From Maribacter sp. 1_MG-2023 (GTDB lineage: Bacteria; Bacteroidota; Bacteroidia; Flavobacteriales; Flavobacteriaceae): a stretch of 64,000 nt of DNA. Position numbers and translations under genes: made by a program. The stretch is taken from contig NZ_JAUOPN010000008.1 in NCBI RefSeq assembly GCF_030547005.1, positions 1 to 64,000 of the forward strand. The letters run 5' to 3'. A model generated the notes under the pieces. The model ran no database searches. It was not told the DNA's origin and saw only the letters and a program-made list of their open reading frames with translations. Below are positions 56,921 through 64,000 of this stretch, in pieces. Numbering within the stretch: the stretch's first letter is position 1; each line of letters opens with the position of its first letter.

Positions 56921-58246
56921 TTAAGATTCTTTACTCCAATTTAAACGGTCCATTTGGTTAAATGGCCAAGGTGCTCCATTATTCTCAATATTACCCATCA
57001 TGTTATTCAAATCTGTAGGAGCTGCAGATTGTTCCATAACTAAATACTGTCTCATATCCATAATAATAGAAAGAGGATCAATACTTATTGGGCAGGCCTC
57101 AACACATGCATTACATGATGTGCATGCCCATAATTCTTCGGGAGTAATAAAATCGTTTAGTAATTGCTTTCCATCATCTTTAAACTCGCCATTATTAGCA
57201 TCTATATTCTTACCCACTTCCTCTAAACGATCACGGGTATCCATCATAATCTTACGAGGAGATAATTTTTTCCCTGTTTGATTTGCTGGGCATTCACTAG
57301 TGCAACGACCACATTCTGTACATGTGTATGCATTTAGTAATTGAACCCAACTTAAATCTTGCACATCTGATGCCCCGAACTTATCTGGAACAGCAGCATC
57401 TTCTGCAGGTTCTGCATAAGGATCAGCATCTGGATCCATCATCATTTTAACTTCATCTGTAACAGACTGTAAATTTCTGAACTGTCCTTTAGGTGTCAAC
57501 TTACCGTAATATGTATTCGGAAAAGCCAAAAGAATATGAAGGTGCTTTGAGTAGTATAAGTAGTTTAAGAAAAATAAAATTCCTGCAATATGTACCCACC
57601 AGGCTGTACGTTCTATCAAAACCAAAGTAGAAATAGACATACCTTCAAACATAGGAGCTATAAAACTACTGATTGGGAAAGACCCTGCAGCAGCATAATG
57701 TTCTGCACCCATCTGTTGCAATTGGTAATCTGCACCGTTCATGGTTAAAAACAAGACCATTAATACAAGCTCTATATATAAAATAAGGTTTCCGTCTTTT
57801 TTTGGCCATCCTTCCATTTCTGGCTTAAAGAACCGTTTTAGTTTTATTACATTCCTTCTAATCCAGAAAACTACAACAGCTATTATAACCAACAAGGCTA
57901 AAACCTCAAATGATCCAATTAAGAAATCATATACAGGTCCTAATACGGCAAACATTCTGTGCGTACCAAAAATACCATCTAAAATAATTTCTAGAACTTC
58001 GATGTTTATAATAACAAAACCAACATAAACAATAATATGTAGTACTCCAGCAATTGGGCGCACCACCATTTTAGATTGCCCTAGAGCAATTTTTACCATG
58101 TTTTTCCAACGTTGTGGTTTATTATCTGTTACCGAAGCTTCTTTACCTAAAAAAATATTTCGTTTCAACCTTGAAACATTTTTTACAAAGAAACCAATAC
58201 CTACTATTAGCAGGACTACAAAAATAATATTAGGGAGATATTGCAT
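56921..58246 (-). CDS. Membrane-bound 4Fe-4S dicluster protein (HdrC/NarI-like)
   Basis: A 441-residue protein with about five to six transmembrane helices in the first 240 residues and two ferredoxin-type clusters in the last part: CTECGRCTSECP (309-320) and CTSCNACVEACP (375-386). This is the layout of the fused membrane/Fe-S subunit in HdrDE-like or lactate-oxidase-like modules. It would carry electrons between quinone and the partner CCG protein encoded 8 bases downstream. The gene lies 15 bases after the MCE gene. Conserved heme-ligand histidines in the helices are possible (for example in GVLHIIVY and WWVHIAGI) but cannot be assigned by eye. Confidence 0.9.
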   Translation of the reverse strand: MQYLPNIIFVVLLIVGIGFFVKNVSRLKRNIFLGKEASVTDNKPQRWKNMVKIALGQSKMVVRPIAGVLHIIVYVGFVIINIEVLEIILDGIFGTHRMFAVLGPVYDFLIGSFEVLALLVIIAVVVFWIRRNVIKLKRFFKPEMEGWPKKDGNLILYIELVLMVLFLTMNGADYQLQQMGAEHYAAAGSFPISSFIAPMFEGMSISTLVLIERTAWWVHIAGILFFLNYLYYSKHLHILLAFPNTYYGKLTPKGQFRNLQSVTDEVKMMMDPDADPYAEPAEDAAVPDKFGASDVQDLSWVQLLNAYTCTECGRCTSECPANQTGKKLSPRKIMMDTRDRLEEVGKNIDANNGEFKDDGKQLLNDFITPEELWACTSCNACVEACPISIDPLSIIMDMRQYLVMEQSAAPTDLNNMMGNIENNGAPWPFNQMDRLNWSKES

Positions 58247-58261
58247 ATAAATTAATCTTCT

Positions 58262-59227
58262 TTACTTCTCAATTGAATTTGCCGCTGGATCATCTTCTGG
58301 TACTTCGTACTCTTTCTGCTTTTTACCAAAAACAGAAACATTTACATACCTCTTAGGATTTAAACGAAAATCTTGCAACAATAAATCTAACTCGTGTGAC
58401 GCACTATTTAGATTACCATACAATTCTTTATCATTCATAAGTAATCCAAGTGACCCATCGCCATTCTCAATTCTTTCTGTCACCTTATCTAAACTAGCCA
58501 TAGTAGATTCTAGACTTGCCAAAGTTCTACCAAGTCCCGCAGAATTTAAAGAATCTGAAAGCTTTGCAAAATTAGCAGTTAATTGTTCAAAGTTTTCGAA
58601 TGAGCTATTCAGCTTTTCTTTATTAATATCTAAAACAGAATTAATTTGAGTGGCACTAGTATTCAAGTTAGTAATTAAAGTATTTAACCCTCCAATAACC
58701 TCTTTCAGTTCTTTCTTGGTTTTTTCATCTAAAACAGAATTTACATTGACCAAAACAGAATCTGCACCAGATATTGCCGATTCTACTTTACGCACCAATG
58801 GAGTTAATTTCTGCTGCGCCAAATCAGTAATACCAGGTCTGGTTTCGGTACGTAAAGTATCGCCCGATTGTGCGAAGGCTTCATCAAAGATGGGTTTTAT
58901 TTGTAATCCCTTCCCCCCTATGATACCAGTATCGTATAGTTCAACGGTACTGTTTCTAGAAAACTTAAATTTATTACCCACTGTAAATGTTACTAATAAA
59001 TTTCCTTTATCATCTAAAAATTTTATATCATTAACCTTACCGACACTAAAGCCGTTAATAGAAACGTTAGTACCAGATTGTAAACCACCAACATTTGGGT
59101 AGATAGCGTAAAACGTTTTACTATTATCAAAAATAGGAGTCGACTTTAAATAGCTGAATCCCATGATGAACAGTAATAAGCCACCTATAACAATAATTCC
59201 TGTTTTTAATTCTCTAGATAGTTTCAA
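58262..59227 (-). CDS. MCE-family lipid-transport protein (MlaD-like)
   Basis: A 321-residue protein with one N-terminal transmembrane helix (about 9-26) and an MCE domain (about 37-115, with VGGLQSGTNVSINGFSVGKV). The remaining half is helical and coiled-coil-like. It would form the periplasmic lipid-binding ring of an Mla-type transporter between inner and outer membrane. No ABC permease or ATPase lies next to it here. It is 47 bases downstream of the amidase gene and 15 bases upstream of the Fe-S membrane protein. The pairing of amidase with MCE protein is a common flavobacterial gene order. Confidence 0.9.
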   Translation of the reverse strand: MKLSRELKTGIIVIGGLLLFIMGFSYLKSTPIFDNSKTFYAIYPNVGGLQSGTNVSINGFSVGKVNDIKFLDDKGNLLVTFTVGNKFKFSRNSTVELYDTGIIGGKGLQIKPIFDEAFAQSGDTLRTETRPGITDLAQQKLTPLVRKVESAISGADSVLVNVNSVLDEKTKKELKEVIGGLNTLITNLNTSATQINSVLDINKEKLNSSFENFEQLTANFAKLSDSLNSAGLGRTLASLESTMASLDKVTERIENGDGSLGLLMNDKELYGNLNSASHELDLLLQDFRLNPKRYVNVSVFGKKQKEYEVPEDDPAANSIEK

Positions 59228-59274
59228 GCAATTTTATTTTTAGTACTTTCAAAATTATGAATAATATTTACACT

Positions 59275-60570
59275 TTAAGGTCTAAAATTAGAAACCTCGT
59301 CAATAGCGTCTTGAATCGGAATTCTCTCACCTAATTTATAAGCCACAATATAAGCAGTTGCATAGCCCTTTTCTTGAGCTTGAGATTGCATCATTTTTGC
59401 TTCTCTATATGACCTTGTTTCACCATACATATAACGATAAAGGTTCTTAAAAGGCTCTTGAGAAAGATTCGAAAGTCCTTTAAAGTTACTAGAACTAAGA
59501 GCAACATTCTTACTACTTGCCATCAATTGAATTTTAAAGACAATAGAATCTGCCACTTCTTTTTCATTAATTGCCTCTTTAACCTTCACAACAGGTACTT
59601 CTGCTACAACTTCTTTAACTCCCTCAACCTTAGGTGTTGAAATAAGCTCTTTAGTCTCCTCTACTTCAGCAACTATCTCTTTTAAAGGTTCAACGACAAC
59701 TTCCTTTTTTTCTTCAACCTTTTCTATAACTGCTTCTTGTACAGGTGGTGCATTAGGCTTATTAACTGTAGTAGCCACAGATTTCACTGTTGGCTGAACA
59801 CCTTCTTTATAAAGCAATATTGCCTTAGCAATTGCCTCGCCCATATCATTCTGCCCCTTAGTAGAGTTTAAATAAGCGCCTTCATCTTTATTAGTTAAGA
59901 AACCGGTTTCTACTAAAACGCTTGGCATAAAAGTTTGGTGTAATACAATAAAACCCGCCTGCTTCACTTTTCTATCTGTTCTTTTTAACTTGCTAGAAAA
60001 ATTCTCTTGAATCATTGTTGCCAAAGCCACACTTTGATCTAAAAATTCTTCTTGCATAATAGTTAATCCGATTACAGATTCAGGAGAATTAATATCATAA
60101 TCGGCATATCTATTCTCGTAATTATCCTCTAAATAAATTACCGAGTTCTCTTTCTTCGCTATTTCAAAATTTTGCTTATTTGCATGAAGACCCAATACAA
60201 AGGTACCTGCACCATGCGCGTCTGAAGTATGAGAATCGCAATGCACCGAAACAAACAAATCTGCATTTGCCTTATTTGCCACCTCTCCCCTAACGTATAA
60301 ATCAATAAACGTATCGTCTTTTCGCGTGTAAACAACTGTAATGTCTTTATTCTTAGAAAGAATCTCACCTACCTTCAAAACAATATTTAAAGCTATTTTT
60401 TTCTCTAAATAGCCATTGCCTAAGTTACCAGGATCATGACCACCGTGCCCTGCATCAAGCACAACAATAAAAGGATCGTCTGATTTGATTTCCTCATCAG
60501 ATACCGTAAAAGACAGAAGTAATAACGCTGTTGTTAAAACTAAAGAAAAGCTAAAGAATTTTATTTTCAT
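59275..60570 (-). CDS. N-acetylmuramoyl-L-alanine amidase (AmiC type) with SPOR-like tail
   Basis: A 431-residue exported protein with a signal peptide (about 1-24) and an Amidase_3 domain (about 34-250). Zinc-binding motifs are visible: VVLDAGHGGHDPG (His42), Glu56 in YLEKKIAL, SVHCDSHTSD, and VETGFLTNKDEG near the end with the catalytic Glu. A Val/Glu/Lys-rich linker (about 265-340) leads to a SPOR-like C-terminal domain that would bind denuded glycan strands. It would cleave the amide bond between MurNAc and L-Ala during cell separation. It is the first gene of a five-gene operon and is divergent from the LptD-like gene, sharing a 104-base promoter region. Confidence 0.93.
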   Translation of the reverse strand: MKIKFFSFSLVLTTALLLLSFTVSDEEIKSDDPFIVVLDAGHGGHDPGNLGNGYLEKKIALNIVLKVGEILSKNKDITVVYTRKDDTFIDLYVRGEVANKANADLFVSVHCDSHTSDAHGAGTFVLGLHANKQNFEIAKKENSVIYLEDNYENRYADYDINSPESVIGLTIMQEEFLDQSVALATMIQENFSSKLKRTDRKVKQAGFIVLHQTFMPSVLVETGFLTNKDEGAYLNSTKGQNDMGEAIAKAILLYKEGVQPTVKSVATTVNKPNAPPVQEAVIEKVEEKKEVVVEPLKEIVAEVEETKELISTPKVEGVKEVVAEVPVVKVKEAINEKEVADSIVFKIQLMASSKNVALSSSNFKGLSNLSQEPFKNLYRYMYGETRSYREAKMMQSQAQEKGYATAYIVAYKLGERIPIQDAIDEVSNFRP

Positions 60571-60646
60571 ATGTGTTAGGGATTATATCGCCCTGATAAT
60601 GGTTAAATTTATTGTAAGACCCTACATAGGGATTAAAAAATATATG

Positions 60647-60654
60647 TAAGTTTG
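60647..60654 (+). promoter_or_regulatory. Candidate -7 promoter element for the LptD-like gene
   Basis: TAAGTTTG matches TAnnTTTG and ends 20 bases before the TTG start at 60675, giving a very short leader. A properly spaced -33 TTG is not obvious. Confidence 0.4.
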
Positions 60655-60674
60655 ACATCTTAAATAACGGCTCA

Positions 60675-63428
60675 TTGGACCGCCAAACCTTTACAAAAAT
60701 AGGATATATAGCCTTGCAATCAAACAAACATTACTTACTTTTCCTATTCTTCGTCTTTGTCAATGCTTTTTACGCTGTTGGTCAAGAAGGTAAAATCACG
60801 ACTCTTAATATCGAAGCAGAAAGAGATTCAATCATTGCGCCATTGTTTCCGCCTACCGCAATAATAGACTCTATCGCCAATGATTCTTTAGTTGCCGATT
60901 CTCTTAATCAAAAACCACCTTTACTTTTAGATAAGATAACCTACAAGGCTAAAGACTATGTAAAGTTAAGTCAAAAAGAAAATAAAATTTACCTCTATAA
61001 CGAAGCAGAAATCTACTATCAAGACACCGAACTAAAAGCAGGTGTTATTATAATGGATTATATAAAAAATGAAGTTTATGCTGGCAGAATGGTAGATTCT
61101 TTAGGCAATTACACACAACTACCCTATTTCAAACAAGGTACAAATATTGTAATACCAGATTCTATTCGCTTTAATTTTGATACTCAAAAAGCACTTATCT
61201 GGAATTCGAGAACAGAACAGCAAGCGGCAGCAGGTGCTTTAGGTAGTGATGCTATGAAAGTTTATGCTGAAATCACCAAAAAAGAGAACGACTCGGTCTA
61301 TTTTTTAAGTGAAGGAAAGTTGACTACATCTACAGATACTATAAACCCAGACTACTATATACGAGTTCGAAAGGCGAAATTTGTACCTAAAAAGAAGGTG
61401 ATTGCCGGTTTCAGTAATTTATATATTGCCGATGTGCCAACGCCTATTGCCATGCCTTTTGCGTATTTTCCACTTTCACAAGGTAGATCTGCAGGTATTT
61501 TAATGCCCTCTTTTGGTAATGACCCAAATACAGGATATTTTCTACAGGATATGGGGTACTATGTTCCTTTAGGTGATTATGCAGATATGACCCTTTCCGG
61601 AGATTTTTATACAAATGGTAGTTATGCCTTTAGAACCGCATCAATTTATACGAAACGATATAAATACCGAGGCAATCTCAACTTACGATACGAAAACCAA
61701 GTCAGAAGTCAAAAAGGCTTTAGTGACTATAGCTTATCAAGAAACTATAATATACAATTTTCGCACTCTCAGGACACAAAATCCAGTCCGAATTCACGGT
61801 TTTCAGCGTCTGTAAACTTAGGGAGTAGTGAGTATTATCGAAATTCTTTACAACAACGAAATTTACCTAACACTCAGAATAACACCTTGTCGTCATCGGT
61901 ATCGTATTCAAAAACATTTCCTAATTACCCTTCTGTGAATATGAGTTTAACTGCTACACATTCGCAATTAACTTCTGCAACTGCAACAGAATCTGACACA
62001 GATAACATTACCATGACTCTACCAACATTTCAAGCAAGTGTAGAGCGTATCTATCCTTTCGTAAAACGAGATGGTATAAAAAAGGGAATAATCGATAATA
62101 TCAATTTTCAATATAGTGTAAACGCTCAAAATAGACTAACCACTAACGATGATGATTTCTTGACAACCAAGATGTTTGATAACGCGAGAGTTGGAGCAAG
62201 TCATAGTATACCTATTGCCACAAATTTTAAGGTTGCCAAGTTTTTTAGCGTTAGTGTTGGCGGTAATTACGAAGATGTTTGGTCTTTAGAAACTTACAAT
62301 CAGCGTTTTGATGCAGATACAGGGTCAGTAGTGAGAGACACAATAAGCGGTTTTGATCGCTATAACACCTACAACTTTAGTGCGAGTGTAGGTACAACCC
62401 TTTACGGCACTTTTAATTTAGGTGAAGACAAAAAAATACAGGCAATTAGACATACCTTAAGACCATCTTTAAGTTATGGTTATGCACCGTCTTTTGAACA
62501 GTTTTATGATGAATATCTTGATGAAGATGGCGTTGAAGTTCAATATAGTCGCTTTCAAGGTACCCTGAACGGAGCGCCTTCATTAGGCAAGTCCAACAGC
62601 CTAAGTTTTTCATTAGCAAATACCTTAGAAGCAAAAGTTAGAGATAAGGATTCTACCAAAATAGAACCTAAAAAAATATCTTTATTAAGCAATTTTAATA
62701 TTTCTTCGGGATATAATTTTGAATCAGACTCTCTTAAATTGAATCCGGTAAGTATTAACGGAGGCACCAACATACTTGACAATAAAATGTCTATAAATTT
62801 CTCAGCTGGCTTAGACCCATATGCAATTGACAATAATGGCACACGAATAAATGAATGGAATATAAATAATGGAGGAAGCCTTTTTAGGCTTACACGTGCA
62901 AATGCCAATGTCTCCTATTCCATAAGCAGTGATATGTTTGGCAAAAAAGACAACAACGACAAAGATGAAGAGGAAGATCTATTTGACTACGTTGCCCAAA
63001 GTGGCGGTAGAAACGATGACCTTTTCGGAAGAGCCGACGATTTCAACTCTAACCCTGTTAGAAAAGACGACAAGAACAACGATGTAGAAAATCCTATATT
63101 CGGCACGAAAATACCCTGGAATTTTAGACTTGCTTATTCTGCAAATTACACTAATTCGGCACGGCAAAGTGAATTTAGCAGTCACTCGTTAATGTTTTCA
63201 GGCGACATAGAACTTTCACCAAGGTGGTCTGTTGGCGGGTCTTCTGGTTACGATTTTAAAAATCAAGGATTCACGTTAACACAGTTACGTTTTCAAAGAG
63301 ATCTAAAGAGTTTTACCATGCGTTTTAATTGGACACCTTTCGGAACCTATAAAAGATGGTACTTCTTTATCGGTATTGATTCTTCGATACTTAAAGATCT
63401 TAAGTGGGAAAACAGAAGCCAAAACTAA
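60675..63428 (+). CDS. lptD: LptD-like outer-membrane LPS-assembly protein
   Basis: A 917-residue outer-membrane protein. It starts at TTG (60675) or at a second TTG (60714); both give a signal peptide ending near AVGQEG. The N-terminal half has an OstA/LptA-like beta-jelly-roll (about 85-240) with IYLYNEAEIYYQDTELKAG, and the rest is a large beta-barrel with alternating patterns (NYNIQFSHS, SLSYGYAPS). It would insert LPS into the outer leaflet. The long acidic loop near residues 757-815 (KKDNNDKDEEED) is low-complexity. It is divergent from the amidase operon and followed by ridA at 20 bases. The call is by domain layout; its paralogues in Bacteroidota can be less certain. Confidence 0.85.
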   Translation: MDRQTFTKIGYIALQSNKHYLLFLFFVFVNAFYAVGQEGKITTLNIEAERDSIIAPLFPPTAIIDSIANDSLVADSLNQKPPLLLDKITYKAKDYVKLSQKENKIYLYNEAEIYYQDTELKAGVIIMDYIKNEVYAGRMVDSLGNYTQLPYFKQGTNIVIPDSIRFNFDTQKALIWNSRTEQQAAAGALGSDAMKVYAEITKKENDSVYFLSEGKLTTSTDTINPDYYIRVRKAKFVPKKKVIAGFSNLYIADVPTPIAMPFAYFPLSQGRSAGILMPSFGNDPNTGYFLQDMGYYVPLGDYADMTLSGDFYTNGSYAFRTASIYTKRYKYRGNLNLRYENQVRSQKGFSDYSLSRNYNIQFSHSQDTKSSPNSRFSASVNLGSSEYYRNSLQQRNLPNTQNNTLSSSVSYSKTFPNYPSVNMSLTATHSQLTSATATESDTDNITMTLPTFQASVERIYPFVKRDGIKKGIIDNINFQYSVNAQNRLTTNDDDFLTTKMFDNARVGASHSIPIATNFKVAKFFSVSVGGNYEDVWSLETYNQRFDADTGSVVRDTISGFDRYNTYNFSASVGTTLYGTFNLGEDKKIQAIRHTLRPSLSYGYAPSFEQFYDEYLDEDGVEVQYSRFQGTLNGAPSLGKSNSLSFSLANTLEAKVRDKDSTKIEPKKISLLSNFNISSGYNFESDSLKLNPVSINGGTNILDNKMSINFSAGLDPYAIDNNGTRINEWNINNGGSLFRLTRANANVSYSISSDMFGKKDNNDKDEEEDLFDYVAQSGGRNDDLFGRADDFNSNPVRKDDKNNDVENPIFGTKIPWNFRLAYSANYTNSARQSEFSSHSLMFSGDIELSPRWSVGGSSGYDFKNQGFTLTQLRFQRDLKSFTMRFNWTPFGTYKRWYFFIGIDSSILKDLKWENRSQN

Positions 63429-63447
63429 CACCTAAATTTTATCTAAC

Positions 63448-63828
63448 ATGAAAAAAATTATCAATACAGTAAATGCTCCTGCACCTATAGGACCATACAA
63501 TCAAGCAACTTTAAGTAATGGAACTTTATATATTTCTGGTCAAATTCCTTTAGACCCTAAAAGCGGAGAATTAGTTTCTGGAGATATAAAACTAGAGACA
63601 AAACAGTCTATGGAAAATTTAAAGGCCATTTTAACTGAAGCTGAAATGACCTTTGAAAATGTTGTGAAGTCGTCTATTTTTCTTAGCGACATGAAACAAT
63701 TCACTGAAGTAAACGAGGTATATGCTTCTTATTTTAATGCAGAAACTGCACCAGCAAGAGAAACCGTAGAAGTTGCAAATTTACCTAAGTACGTAAATGT
63801 TGAAATCTCTATGATTGCCGTAAAATAA
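63448..63828 (+). CDS. ridA: RidA-family enamine/imine deaminase
   Basis: A 126-residue protein that would hydrolyse reactive 2-aminoacrylate or similar enamines. It has the RidA signature: APAPIGPYNQA near the start, GTLYISGQIPLDP, and the conserved Arg104 (APARETVEV) and Glu119 (VNVEISMIA) at the active site. The length is typical of the YjgF/RidA family. It lies 19 bases after the LptD-like gene and is convergent with the partial gene at the window end. Confidence 0.95.
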   Translation: MKKIINTVNAPAPIGPYNQATLSNGTLYISGQIPLDPKSGELVSGDIKLETKQSMENLKAILTEAEMTFENVVKSSIFLSDMKQFTEVNEVYASYFNAETAPARETVEVANLPKYVNVEISMIAVK

Positions 63829-63832
63829 AATC

Positions 63833-64000
63833 TTACATATTAGATCGGTGAAAATCAACCAAACCTTCAATAGGTCTTTGTCTAATTACCCCAACAATTA
63901 AATCATTTCTAAGTAGTACAGAAGTTAATTCATCTCTTAGATAATGTGCAATACTACCTACAAAATTGATTGGAACCTTCGTCGCCAATTCAAATTGCAT
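63833..64000 (-). CDS. Probable BadF/BadG-type sugar (GlcNAc) kinase, 3' end only
   Basis: Reading the minus strand, the last 55 codons before a TAA stop are visible. The sequence PINFVGSIAHYL, IVGVIRQRPIEGLVDFH matches the C-terminal end of N-acetylglucosamine kinase-like proteins of the BadF/BadG family (GSIA...KPIDGLV pattern). The catalytic region is outside the window, so the name is an inference from this short tail. The gene converges on ridA with only four bases between the stops. Confidence 0.6.
   Translation of the reverse strand: MQFELATKVPINFVGSIAHYLRDELTSVLLRNDLIVGVIRQRPIEGLVDFHRSNM

Overview
The window looks like a chromosomal segment of a marine member of the Flavobacteriaceae (Bacteroidota). 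The reasons are: low GC content; several large secreted proteins ending in type IX secretion (T9SS) sorting domains of type A and type B (the gliding-motility C-terminal type); Bacteroidota-type promoter elements (TAnnTTTG); weak Shine-Dalgarno signals; a bacillithiol gene (bshA); and Wzc, Wza and LptD proteins of the Bacteroidota kind. A genus cannot be fixed from the sequence alone.

About two thirds of the window (roughly 3 to 45 kb) is a Wzx/Wzy-type exopolysaccharide or capsule locus. On the left, a minus-strand operon encodes a membrane nucleotide-sugar dehydratase (WbpM/CapD type), the outer-membrane exporter Wza and the tyrosine kinase/co-polymerase Wzc. It is flanked on both sides, in inverted orientation, by two paralogous secreted galactose-oxidase-family enzymes. 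One is cut by the window edge. The other has a LamG-like domain, eight PKD domains and a T9SS tail. Next comes a decayed UDP-glucuronate 4-epimerase pseudogene, then two intact nucleotide-sugar dehydrogenases, a 2117-residue T9SS type B surface protein, and a minus-strand pair made of a glycosyltransferase and a polysaccharide deacetylase. A beta-helix lipoprotein, gmd, the flippase (wzx), an acetyltransferase, the polymerase (wzy), a series of glycosyltransferases, a reductase/epimerase, a carbamoyltransferase and a WecA/WbpL-type initiating transferase follow. Together these would make nucleotide sugars, assemble a long decorated repeat unit on undecaprenyl phosphate, flip, polymerise and export it.

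From 45 to 49.6 kb there is a secreted PQQ-type sugar dehydrogenase/beta-propeller protein with a T9SS tail, coupled to a fibronectin-III lipoprotein. The right third (49.7 to 64 kb) is mostly housekeeping envelope and metabolism: an OmpA-family protein, a small lipoprotein, bshA, a GH3/beta-lactamase fusion, and an operon of an amidase, an MCE protein, a membrane Fe-S protein, a CCG-type Fe-S protein and a conserved 160-residue protein. An LptD-like protein, RidA and the 3' end of a probable BadF-type sugar kinase close the window.

The most unusual theme is the concentration of secreted oxidative enzymes (two copper-radical oxidases and one PQQ-type dehydrogenase) and a deacetylase in or beside the polysaccharide locus. 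This suggests, but does not prove, extracellular oxidation or curing of the polymer. No tRNA, rRNA, CRISPR array, insertion sequence or phage gene was recognised.
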